From Peltaster fructicola (taxonomy: Eukaryota > Ascomycota > Dothideomycetes), in the NCBI GenBank assembly GCA_001592805.2, contig CP051143.1, forward strand, positions 434,001 to 498,000: DNA of 64,000 nt, read 5' to 3'. This document shows positions 23,553 to 33,816 of this stretch, piece by piece (the stretch's first letter is position 1; every line of letters begins with the position of its first letter). Made by a program: the position numbers and the translations under genes. Under the pieces are notes generated by a model that saw only the letters and a program-made list of their open reading frames with translations, did no database searches and was not told the origin of the DNA.

Positions 23553-24337
23553 AGCGACTTCGAAACAATGCGAGGACGTAGAGAGGAGCGAGCAAGCAAA
23601 TACAAGCAAGCAAGCGAAGGCAAGGCAGTGAGATGCGAGTGGTGTAGGATGTAGAAAGGGAAGATGCAAGCAAGAAGGGAGTGTGTTATGCGTGTGTTTG
23701 GAGTCTGTGATGTTTAACGAGCATGTGACGCTCGCGATGAAAGGCAAGAACGCAACGGTGTCGAAATGTGAGTTTTCGTGCCAATAATCACAAGAAAAGG
23801 ATCTCACATGCTTCATTACGATCTGCCGACCAGATTGATACCCAAATTGAACATCTTTGGCCTGTTCAGCAGCAGAGATGGTGGATTCTAATGAGTGAGA
23901 AGTCATCGTCTGTATGACGAGGAGAAAAAGCCGTGAAGCACGACAGAGCGCCAAGCTTGCCGCCATACTGGAATCGATCCAACCAAACCTTACTGGCGCC
24001 AGTCTTTGTGTACATGGCTTCCAAGGATCACATTGAGACAACGGGAATACATTAAACAAGGCCGCAGTGGCGATCATCAGCCCTTCACCGACTACGATAT
24101 TCATCATTTCTCCTCGCTACCTCGAAGCGGCCGCTCAGCATACCATAACGAACACGTTTCTTCGAGCCTATGATAGCGGCTTGTCCCTCCGCAGTGCCGA
24201 TCAGGGACCTTGCAGCTAGAGTGGCTTCTTCGCCATCAAGTAAATTAATTGCAGCTTGGAAGAGCTGTTCTCCTTGAGCTGTCAGTCGTTGCGATCACCA
24301 ATCTACAACGTCCTCCATCACTGTCTAGAGCATCACA
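23553..24337. other. Shared promoter between the divergent dynamin-like and GDP-mannose pyrophosphorylase-like genes
   Basis: Divergent starts at 23552 (minus) and 24338 (plus). Next to the dynamin start, on the minus strand, is a run of GCTTGCTTGC-type repeats (plus 23588-23625) in a pyrimidine-rich leader, a common look for ascomycete core promoters. Open frames in this interval are extensions of the flanking gene frames and look non-coding. Confidence 0.5.
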
Positions 24338-25757
24338 ATGGCTTCCCTTCAGCTGCCCACTCGAGGCGGCCGTGGCAACAGTACACCTGTCACGAAAGCA
24401 GTCATCCTCGTCGGTGGACCAAGCAGAGGAACTCGCTTCAGGTAGGCTTGAGCAGCGCATCAGGAATGCAGTGCTGACATCAGGACAGGCCTCTGTCCCT
24501 CGATGTGCCCAAGGTAAGACTCCTTCTGCCATTGACAACAACGCTGACGTTAGACAGCCTCTGTTCGAGGTCGCCGGCCATCCCATCATCTCTCACTGCT
24601 TCGCTGCTGTCACCAAGGTCCCAGAGATCCGCGAGGTTTTCATTGTCGGCTACTACGACGAGAGCGTCTTCCGCGACTTCATCAAAGACTGCTCAAGGTC
24701 ACACCCACAGATCTCTGTGCGATACCTCCGAGAATACCAGGCATTGGGCACTGCAGGAGGTCTCTACCACTTCAGAGATGCCATTCTCAAGGGCCGACCA
24801 GATCGATTCTTCGTCCTCAACGCCGACGTCTGCTGCTCGTTCCCATTGAACGACATGCTCAGGCTCTTTGAAGAGAAGGACGCAGAGGCGATCATCCTCG
24901 GTACACGAGTTCCAAATGATGCTGCTTCGAACTTTGGATGTATCGTCAGCGACACGCATACCAAGAGAGTGCTGCACTACGTTGAGAAGCCAGAGTCGCA
25001 CATCTCCAACCTGATCAACTGTGGTGTCTACCTCTTCAGCACCGAGTCGATCTTCCCAAGCATCAAAAGTGCCATCAGACGTCGTGTCGATCGTCCACGC
25101 CTGGTCTCGTACCCATCGAGCGACGCACTGGATCTGACTGTCATCCCACACGACGATGACGACTCTGAGAAGAATGAGGCGATACGGTTGGAGCAGGATA
25201 TCTTGTCAGACCTTGCCGATAGCCGACAATTCTACGTGCTGGAGACCAAGGACTTCTGGCGTCAGATAAAGACCGCCGGCTCAGCCATTCCTGCCAACGC
25301 GCTGTACCTCCTGAAGGCATTCCAGCAGCAGTCTGAAGAGCTCGCAGCACCCTCTGCCAACATTATCCCACCAGTGTTCATCCACCCGACAGCTCGCGTC
25401 GATCCGACTGCCAAGCTTGGTCCAAACGTCAGCGTAGGACCTCGTGCAATCATCGGTGCCGGTGCACGTATCAAGGAGTCTATTGTGCTGGAGGGTGCTC
25501 AAATCAAGCATGACGCTTGTGTGCTCTACTCGATCATCGGATGGGACAGCAGAGTTGGAGCATGGTCAAGAGTGGAGGGTACACCAACACCAGTGCGCGA
25601 ACACAGCACAAGCATTGTCAAGAATGGTGTCAAGGTGCAGAGTATCACCATTCTAGGCAAGGAGTGCTCTGTTGGCGATGAGGTCAAGGTTCAAAATTGC
25701 GTGTGTCTGCCTCACAAGGAGCTGAAGAGGGATGTGGCCAACGAGGTCATTATGTAA
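24338..25757 (+). CDS. GDP-mannose pyrophosphorylase, alpha-type subunit homologue (GMPPA-like)
   Basis: A nucleotidyltransferase of the NTP-transferase superfamily with a C-terminal left-handed beta-helix, 442 residues. Three exons, 24338-24441, 24489-24513 and 24558-25757, splice to [22 protein letters not shown] across two introns placed inside the nucleotide-binding loop; the middle exon is only 25 bases. The loop form [13 protein letters not shown] is that of the alpha, regulatory-type paralogue rather than the catalytic Psa1/Vig9 form (GGxGTRLRPLT). Further marks: FVLNADVCCSFP, NFGCIVSD, EKPESHISNLINCGVYLF, and hexapeptide repeats from about residue 310 (VFIHPTARVDPTAKLGPNVSVG). It is expected to act in the cytosol on GDP-mannose supply for glycosylation and wall mannan. 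Its 3' end has been duplicated in tandem just downstream. Confidence 0.92.
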
Positions 25758-26002
25758 CCTGGAGGTCGTGCATCGCAGGCTGCGAAGGCCTGTTTGGCTT
25801 GTTTACACTCCATGATTGAATAGACTCTACGTTTTGTGATCACAATGGCGAGAGCTGAGAGAGAGAGAGAGAGAGAGATGTTGCCAACGAGGTCGTTATG
25901 TATTCTGGAGGTCGTGCGCTGCACTATACATATGAAAAGCTGTAGAGGCCTGTCTTACTTGTTCACACTCTATCATTGATAAGGCACCGCGATTTTGTGA
26001 CG
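25731..26002 (+). repeat. Tandem duplication of the 3' end of the GMPPA-like gene
   Basis: Two diverged direct copies offset by 146 bases. Copy 1 starts at 25731 in the last codons of the gene and runs through its 3' flank to about 25845; copy 2 starts at 25877 with the same GCCAACGAGGTC block and runs to about 26002, including the GGAGGTCGTG, AGGCCTGT, TGTTCACACTC and TTTTGTGA blocks in the same order. Copy 2 repeats the final VANEV codons without a gene behind them. Differences include substitutions and small indels, so the duplication is not recent. Confidence 0.85.
25853..25878. repeat. (AG)n microsatellite between the duplicated 3' ends
   Basis: A run of AG dinucleotides directly before the second copy of the duplicated gene end. 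It may mark the slippage or recombination point at which the duplication arose (inference). Confidence 0.85.
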
Positions 26003-26200
26003 TGAGACCTTAACAGCGAACATATCACCGACGCTACTGGAGAGATGTTCGGATGCGAGACCTATAGCGTCACAACATTGGAAGCTGGAACAATGATATA
26101 AGAGTGTCGACATCGCACCTTCCACTCCTCAGTTATTGCGCATACAGAGTTCCCATATCATATTTCTCACTACTCAGCCATTGGATCTACAATCTCGAAG

Positions 26201-27112
26201 ATGAGTGCAGCAAAGCTTTTCTCCGTTGAAGGCATGGTGGTCGTCATCACAGGTGGAGCGACAGGTATGTCTCAAGGGCATTCGCTTCTATACTGACTCT
26301 CGGCAGGCATCGGCCTTATGATGACCAAGGCTTTCGCATTCAACGGTGCTGCAAAGGTCTACATCGTTGGTCGAAGGAAAGAGAAGCTCGATGAAGCAGC
26401 CAAGCTGTCGCCCAACATCGTTCCCGTCGTTGGAGACGTCACATCCAAGCAGTCCTTGATTGACCTTGCTGCTCAAGTCAAGAAAGAGGTCGGCTATGTC
26501 AACATGCTTATCTGCAACTCCGGCACCATGCCACCAGGTATCAGCGTGAAGCCGAATGAAGTCCCTCTGGAAGAGTACGCCAAGGCTGCTCTCGAACTGA
26601 GCTTCGAAGACTACACTCTAGCCTTCGCCACCAACAGCACCTCCATCGTCTTCACGACCTTTGCCTTCCTGGAGTTGTTGGCCGCTGGCAATAAGAAAGG
26701 CAACTGTGCTGGTCGAAAGAGCCAGATCCTTGTCACAAGCTCTATCGCGGGCTACTTGCGTAACCCTGGCTCCAATCTGGCATATTCAGCATCAAAAGCT
26801 GCTGCAACTCACCAGGTAAAGCACCTCGCAGGCACTCTTGCAAGCTACGACATTCGAGTGAACGCCCTTGCGCCGGGTCTGTTCCCATCTGACCTGGCAG
26901 CAGGGCTGATCAATGCTGCTGCTGCGAAAGGTAAGGACCCAACACAGGAAGGATCCCTGCCACGAACGACTGTACCAGCACAACGGACTGGTGCTGAAGA
27001 CGACATGATAGGAACGGTGTTGTATCTAGCGAGTCCAGCTGCAGCTTATGTCAATGGCAACATCACCGTTATAGATGGTGGAAGGTTGGCGCAGATCCCT
27101 TCTACATACTAG
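26201..27112 (+). CDS. Short-chain dehydrogenase/reductase
   Basis: A classical SDR of 289 residues, NAD(P)-dependent. Exon 1 (26201-26264) ends inside the cofactor loop; after a 42-base intron, exon 2 completes TGGATGIG. Other marks are the adenine-binding Asp in VVGDVTS, the NSGTMPPG segment in place of NNAG, the Ser of LVTSSIAGYL and the catalytic pair YSASKAA. The C-terminal DGGRLAQIPSTY is typical. A GRRKEK patch after the second strand suggests preference for NADPH (inference). The substrate cannot be told from sequence. A TATA-like GATATAAG lies about 105 bases before the start. Confidence 0.9.
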
Positions 27113-27257
27113 TGTAGCTATAGTTGTGCACGTAGACATATCTCTCAATAACTGCCGTCGAATGATTGCGAATGTAGCTCGGAAGCATGTACCTGATACA
27201 AGCCATTGGAGGTGTGACATCACACGATCATCCCATTGTGCGGCCATGATCAAGAAA

Positions 27258-27263
27258 CCCCGC
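27258..27263 (-). promoter_or_regulatory. CreA-type site upstream of PEP carboxykinase
   Basis: GCGGGG on the minus strand fits the CreA/Mig1-type consensus SYGGGG, about 700 bases before the start codon. Carbon catabolite repression of this gluconeogenic gene is expected from the family; binding here is inference. Confidence 0.4.
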
Positions 27264-27387
27264 AGGTCTGGCAGTGCGAAAGCTCCCTTGACTAGAAGAG
27301 AGTTCGCTCAGGCTACGAGGCTTCTGTGACAGCCATAGCTACACCCGGACGTCCCGATAGCAGAGCTAGATCACTGCCTGAACTGCG

Positions 27388-27393
27388 CCCCGG
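27388..27393 (-). promoter_or_regulatory. Second CreA-type site upstream of PEP carboxykinase
   Basis: CCGGGG on the minus strand fits SYGGGG, about 570 bases before the start codon. Paired sites are usually needed for CreA action, but 130 bases apart is loose. Confidence 0.35.
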
Positions 27394-27961
27394 GCCATTG
27401 GCAGGCTGTCTACCTGCACTTTGAGTGAATCCGGCTACCAGAAAGCACAATTGAATGCATCAGGTGAGCGCTTTCAGCCATACATTCCCGCCAAGCGAGC
27501 TTTGTCGGTCAGCACCTCCTCACAGGTGATCCTTTACTCCGTCACCGTCAGCCGAATAACAGTTAGTTAAATGCCTCGTGAATGGCAAGACCGCTTCATT
27601 TCTACCTCGTCCGTAAGATCGGTCTCGATTCGTGTCACCTAGCAAAGCATAGCCGCATTGTCGACCGGCCAATTCCGTATCGGAAAATGTAGGGCACTGA
27701 CTGCGCTGCGAGCACCAATCACAAACACTGACTGTTCACAGAGCACACGCGAGTCGAGGCGATTCATCCTTGTGGAATTCGTGCCGCAGCAAGCGTGGTT
27801 CCGAGTGTCGAAGAATGTCGAATATAAACTCGAGACCGAGCCCGCCCATAAGAGCCTACACTCCTGGTCCTCCAGACTCCAGTAACAATTTCTTGAACGA
27901 GCAGATCTCCAAGCAACAACGTAGTAACTTCCATTCTACGTCGCTGAGGTCGCAAGTCACA

Positions 27962-30145
27962 ATGGTCGCCAACAACGTCAACAAGACGGCACTACACCCT
28001 CGTGGTGTCGAGTATGTCTACCTTTGAGCTTCAATGGCTCTGAGCATTGCTGACCCATGCCAGGCCACAGCACGAGCACACCGAGATCGAGACTGAGCTC
28101 CACGACAAGGCTCACATTGACTGGGATCGTGTTGCAATCGTGAGTTGCATTACACAGGCTGGTTTAGAGCAGTTGCTGACCTCAAGAAGATCGCCAACCC
28201 TTCAGTCCCAGCTCTTTACGAGGATGCCCTTGTGTACGAGACTGGTTCCGCCATTACCTCATCCGGAGCTCTTTCAGCATACTCTGGTGCAAAGACTGGT
28301 CGATCGCCCTCAGACAAGCGTATCGTTGAGGAGGAGACTTCGAAGAACGATGTGTGGTGGGTGAGTACTACAATCCTGTCCTGCTTTCTGAGTCTTGAAC
28401 AAATTTGCTGACACCACTCACAGGGACCTGTCAACAAGCCAATGACACCAGATGTGAGTACAACGTCACACCGCAAGAGCATGAGCATGGAAAATATTTG
28501 GACAACCGCGGCTATGAGATTATTTTACGGTAATCCGTAGGGCGGGGCTTATCCTTTCCCCATACACCCCCGCGTGCTCTCAGGCTAGCTTCGAAAGTCT
28601 TGGCAACTGACATCAACTGCAGGTCTGGAGAATCAACCGAGAACGTGCTGTCGACTACCTCAACACACGAAACCGAATCTACGTTGTCGATGGATATGCA
28701 GGATGGGACGAGCGATACCGAATCCGCGTGCGAGTCGTCTGCGCTCGTGCTTACCATGCTCTGTTCATGCGTAACATGCTCATCCGTCCACCACGCAAGG
28801 AGCTCGAGCACTTCCACCCTGACTATGTCATCTACAACGCTGGTGCTTTCCCAGCCAACAGATTCACCACCGGTATGACCTCTGCCACCTCAGTGTCCAT
28901 CAACTTCGCCGAGAAGGAGATGGTCATCCTTGGTACTGAGTACGCTGGAGAAATGAAAAAGGGGTATAGATATCCTTGTCGATCCCCACGATGGAGATGC
29001 CTTGCTGACACGCCGACAGAATTTTCACTGTGCTCTACTACGAGATGCCAGTCAAGCACAACGTCTTGACTCTTCACTCATCTGCCAACGAGGGCAAGGA
29101 CGGCGACGTTACTGTCTTCTTCGGTCTCTCAGGAACGGGAAAGACCACCCTCTCTGCTGATCCAAAGCGTGCTTTGATCGGTGACGATGAGCACTGCTGG
29201 AGTGACAAGGGTGTGTTCAACATTGAGGGAGGTTGTTACGCCAAGTGTATTGGTCTCACAGCCGAGAAGGAGCCTGATATTTTCAACGCCATCAAGTTCG
29301 GCTCCATCCTTGAGAACGTTGTCTTCGACCCAGAGACCCGTGTCGTCGACTACGATGACTCTACTCTCACTGAGAACACCCGATGCGCATACCCAATTGA
29401 GTACATCGAGAACACCAAGATTCCTTGCATCTCCACCAACCACCCAACCAACATCATCCTCCTCACCTGCGACGCTCGCGGTGTCCTCCCACCAATCTCG
29501 AAGCTCACCACCGAGCAGACCATGTTCCACTTCATCAGTGGTTACACATCTAAGATGGCTGGTACCGAGGTCGGTGTCACAGAGCCACAAGCTACTTTCT
29601 CGACATGTTTTGCACAGCCATTCTTGGCTCTTCACCCAATGAGATATGCACGCATGCTTGCTGAGAAGATGAAGGAGCACAAGGCCAACGCATGGCTCCT
29701 CAACACCGGATGGGTTGGTGCCGGCGCCAGCACTGGTGGAAAGCGATGTCCACTCAAGTACACTCGTTCCATCCTTGACGCCATCCACAGCGGAGAGCTC
29801 GCCAAGGTCGAGTACGAGACCTACGAGACCTTCAACCTCCACGTTCCAAAGACTTGCCCTAACGTTCCAGACGAGATCCTCAACCCAGCCAAGAGCTGGA
29901 CTGGCTCTGCAGACTTCAAGGGTGAGGTCGTCAAGCTTGGCCAGCTCTTCCAGGAGAACTTCAAGAAGTACTCCTCTGAGGCAACCCCAGATGTCATTGC
30001 TGCTGGTCCTCAGGTGGATGCTCCAAAGGCAGAAGCTGCTGCTCCAGCTCCTCAGGCTGATGCCGCTCCAGCTACTACACAGACAGAGGCTGCACCAGCT
30101 ACCACTCAAGCAGAGACCACCACCACTGCTGCACCTCAAGTCTAA
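27962..30145 (+). CDS. Phosphoenolpyruvate carboxykinase (ATP)
   Basis: Converts oxaloacetate and ATP to PEP, CO2 and ADP, the committing step of gluconeogenesis, in the cytosol. Six exons give about 597 residues, beginning [17 protein letters not shown]. Marks: [33 protein letters not shown], the phosphate-binding loop [29 protein letters not shown], and the ATP-type C-terminal block [16 protein letters not shown]. Introns: 28011-28063, about 28141-28190, about 28362-28423, an unusually long one at about 28454-28621, and 28966-29021. After the normal end of the enzyme ([18 protein letters not shown]) there is an extra tail of about 45 residues built of Ala, Pro, Gln and Thr repeats, absent from the yeast type of about 550 residues. 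Carbon-source control through CreA sites upstream is likely. Confidence 0.95.
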
Positions 30146-30832
30146 GAGCTGGGAGTATACTGTTCGTTTATGGCAAAGAATCAATAGATTGTGGCATGAG
30201 CTGAGCGCCTCCTTTCCTGGGGTACATATGGGTTTTCGCGGTTAGGGAGGAGGCGTTCGATGTACTAGGGTATCATAGTGACCAAATGATGAAACATGAT
30301 CTTCACAGATGGGCCACTGTGCTGAGGCTAACACTTGCTTGTGCTTGGTGACCGTCTCTTCCAGTTGCTTGCACAAATCACGGAATAATTCTCTCCGGTC
30401 CACGCTACGAGTCTCACTACAGCAGGAATATTCGCCTCGGCAGCGACACATGTTCACCAACACAAGACCAGCGCCGCTTAGGACAGTGCATATTACTACA
30501 GTGATCACATCTCACACGGAAGCACACAGACTTGTTTCTCACACATGATCCTGGTAAGAACCAGCGCCAGCAAACAGCCCCCAGACACTCCCCAGCTTTC
30601 TACATCAACGGCAGTGGCTGAGAGCTTACTCCACACTATCGCATGTGCCTGAACATCCTGCAGCTATACGCCGATCCTCAGGCATTGTACCTGTCCCATT
30701 TCGCCCTCGTGACTGGAGGTCAGTCCGGGTGTTCTGCCAAGGCGAAGGATCCCATGCAAGCTATGCTCCAGCTGACTCTGTCACAAACTTGAGTTCAGTC
30801 TTGCTCGAGTTTTCGTCGATACTGCAAAAATA
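30146..30832. other. Intergenic region between PEP carboxykinase and the Zn2Cys6 regulator
   Basis: Only short ORFs without domains. It contains the 3' end of the carboxykinase transcript and the promoter of the regulator. No repeats or RNA genes noticed. Confidence 0.4.
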
Positions 30833-32189
30833 ATGACACAGCTTGGCACGAAAAAGTCTAGACGAGGCTGTAGTCACTGCAAGAGAAGAAGAGTGAAAGT
30901 GAGTCCTGATGGTAATCTGATGAGCCACTACTAAGTCGCCGCAGTGTGACGAGCGAGTACCATGCTCCAATTGTTCACGACGAGGCGAGACATGCAGTCT
31001 TCTGTATCCGCCCTTGACCGATGTGAGTCTCGCACAGGCATCTTGGACATGAGACTGATCGTATGCAGCGATCAAGCAATGGTACTTCAGCACTCGACAG
31101 CACAGACTGGCTCCAAGATCTCGAACTCATGCATCACTGGTCGAAACGAACCTCACACACGCAGCTCGGAGGCGGCGCACACACCGAACATGTGTGGGGA
31201 GAGTTCGTACCCAGGGAGGCTGTAAAGCATCGATTCCTCATGCATGGTGTGCTGGCAATCGCAAGCCTGCACATCGCTTCGACAGCACCGACAGATGCGC
31301 TCAAGGAGAAGTATCTCTTCGTACACGACAAGCATCAAGCTACAGCACTGGAGTCCTCACGAGTCATCATGGCGAACCTGAACGATGACAGTGCCGCAGC
31401 CCTGTTTGCCTTTTCGAGTATCACCAGCTTGTCGTCTATATCGCAGGCAGTCATTCGAGCACAGAGCACACCTGAACCACGAAGAGTCAGCATCGATGAG
31501 CTGTGTAAGTGCCTAGCACTGACCCGAGGCGTCAGAGAGATCGTGGCAGCGTCCATTCAGGCTCTCCTACAATCGCCTATGCGTGCTTTGCTCACTGGCT
31601 ACGAACTGCACTGTGATGTGAGAGTACTGCTGCCAGGCCATATCGTGGACAAAATCAGCCTGCTACAACGCATGTTGTCAGAGCGATGTGACGACAAGGA
31701 CCAGCACGCGATGTGCAGCAATGCTGTTGTATCTTTACAGCAGATCTACCGTAACATCTTCTTTTTCTTGTCGAAAGACTGTCTAGGTGTTGGCCACATT
31801 TGGAGATGGACCGCAATGGTGAGCATATATCGAACAATGGAAGTCAAAGCTAAAGACCACAGGTTGACACTGGTTTCATTCATCTTATACAGAGTTGCTA
31901 CCAGCCAGCTCTTGTCATTACGAGTTTCTTCGTTATTTGCTGTCAGTTCGTGCGAGCTGAGTGGTTCATGCAAGATTGGGGTCGATACTCTTTCGAAGCA
32001 TTGAGTGCAGGCCTGTCCGAGGAGTATCAACAGTATCTTGCATGGCCAAGGGAGCAGCTCGCTACAGACTGTGCAGATTTCAGGCAGGGCGATGCATCCA
32101 TCGAGTACCTGAACCCGGACACAGTAGACGACAACCCCGAGAAGGCGGTATACAGGACCATGTTTCCACAGAACGTACCGATCCCTTGA
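30833..32189 (+). CDS. Zn2Cys6 transcription factor, Upc2-like group
   Basis: About 410 residues over four exons. The N-terminus holds a complete binuclear zinc cluster, RRGCSHCKRRRVKCDERVPCSNC with the final cysteine in GETCSL; an intron at about 30899-30946 falls between its third and fourth ligands. A second intron (about 31021-31068) leads to the regulatory domain with DWLQDLELMHHW, FLMHGVLAIASLHIA and ALFAFSSITSLSSIS, which resembles the Upc2/Ecm22-like group of fungal regulators that have a short N-terminal cluster and an alpha-helical C-terminal domain. The last intron (about 31820-31892) leads to the ligand-domain-like end SFFVICCQF...WFMQDWGRYSF, with the stop at 32189. Its target genes are unknown; a sterol link is not implied. 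It ends 59 bases from the stop of the convergent Bud22 gene. Confidence 0.85.
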
Positions 32190-32248
32190 AACGACAAGCA
32201 CGGTGCTACGGGTGCTGTAGGAGCGACGTGACGCATCCTCCACCCTCA

Positions 32249-33525
32249 TCAATCGAAGGAAATCTTCTTGCCAGTGAAGGCTGGTATGGCCTCTCGCTTT
32301 TCTTTGGCCGCTTTCGCGGCTACCCAGCTGGGATGCAAAGGTCCAGCGTCGTCCTTCTTTCGAGGCTTCGGCTCGGCAGCGGACTGTTTGCTGTCAGCGC
32401 CTCTGTTCGATGGGAATCTCGAGCCTCGACGAGTATCTCCAGTTGCTCCACGCTTCGCATCCCAGCCTTGGTCACGGGATTTGGCGCCATCTTTCAGATG
32501 CTTCGCCTTAGTGCCATACTTCTTCTCCCAGATGGCTTGGCGAGCACGTTGACCCGGTCGATTCTTCCTTGGAGCAACATCGATTTCCTCGACCTCTGAG
32601 CTGTCGCTGGCGGAGATATAACCACCCATCGTCAAAGATGGTAGCAGTAAGGACGATTTTGGCTTTCCAACTTCAGAATGTGCTGCTGTTCTCGACTTGC
32701 TGGATCTGACTACCTCGAATCCTCCAAAGTCTGACTCTTCCTCCGAGCCAGAGACGGAAGTATTGTCCCCAACACCCTCTGTACGAAGTTGTGCCTCTAG
32801 CCTGGAGATGTCCTCTTCATCACTCGCCAGCTCCTCATCCTCAGATGAGGCGAGTCGATCCTCATACTTGGCATATACTTCGTTGCCAGAAATATCACTC
32901 AAGCCGTCATCGTCATCTTGAAGATCTTCCTCTTTGAGTTCCTCCACTCCCTGTGCTGGATACGGCTCTTCCGGCTGCAGTTTCTTCTTGATCTTGCCTT
33001 TGGCATGAGATTCGATATGTGCCGCTGTAAGCACATCTTCCAGGGTACGGGTAAGGGCCTCTTTCACAGGTTTCGAATTGCAGAGTCGAGCATGAATATT
33101 ATGTGCTGCTGGATCCTGCTGTATAGGTGGACGCTTCGACAGCAGATCTGTAAACAGTTCTGAAGCTGTGACTGCCTTGATCTTACTCAAGGATTTGTAG
33201 AGGATAAGACGTGCTGAACCAAGAGTATCAAGTGTCTGCCTTTGCTCTTGATTAGCGATCTCCACTTCCTCACCTCTCGATATGGCCTCACCTTCAACGC
33301 AGCAATCTCGCTTTGTATCCTCGTGATCTCGTTGTCACTCTTTTCAGCCCGCGCTGTCTTTTCTCGTCGACCAAGCTTCTGTCTCTCAAAGCCTTTCGCT
33401 ACCTTGCAAGCGTGTGCAATGCTCCTCGTGCCGGTATCGAGTTTGTGGTCCAGCCGTTGCTGTCTGGCACTGCCTTTCGCAGCACTAGCTTTCGGCTCTT
33501 CGAAGTCTCGCTTGCGTTTCGGCAT
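32249..33525 (-). CDS. Bud22-family ribosome biogenesis protein
   Basis: Nucleolar factor for small-subunit rRNA processing (Bud22/SRFBP1 family, established for yeast). About 410 residues in two exons: exon 1 from 33525 (MPKRKRDFEEPKASA) ends ALK at the intron at about 33238-33288, then ADTLDTLGSARLILYKSL. The family C-terminus is clear: LHPSWVAAKAAKEKREAIPAFTGKKISFD, usually seen as LHPSWEAKK...KIVFD. The middle carries several acidic Ser-rich patches (DDDDGLSDISGNE, SSEDEELASDEED) and a Lys/Arg-rich NRPGQRARQAIWEKKYG block typical of pre-ribosome factors. Confidence 0.9.
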
Positions 33526-33816
33526 GATGTGTTGGGAGTGTGCTGTCAAGCGAAGGTTTGTCAATAAATTTCCCTGATGCGCGCCAATCATGCCCGACTA
33601 GATTTGTGGATGAGGCCTGTGCGTAGTAACGACTATCTTAGTCATCGTCTAAAGCTCCTCTATGCGTCGTTTCATTGCCCAGAACATCATCATCATTAAG
33701 CATTTCCATCGTTGATTCGCCTCCAGCAGCAATCAGGATGTCAGGCTTCCAAGCCAGCGCTCAACGCTATCAAATGCTATCCGAATCGTGATCAGACATG
33801 TCAAGCATGCCAGCTA

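Larger units (their letters stand above)
27113..27961. other. Upstream region of PEP carboxykinase
   Basis: No gene seen. Two matches to the CreA carbon-repressor core (SYGGGG, read on the minus strand) lie at 27258-27263 and 27388-27393. The rest is promoter-like with pyrimidine-rich stretches toward the start codon. Confidence 0.5.

Noticed and set aside
29129-30184. 351-codon open frame on the minus strand across PEP carboxykinase
   Set aside because: It is the antisense shadow of the highly expressed, codon-biased carboxykinase exon; its translation is Trp/Leu/Val-rich low complexity with no domain.
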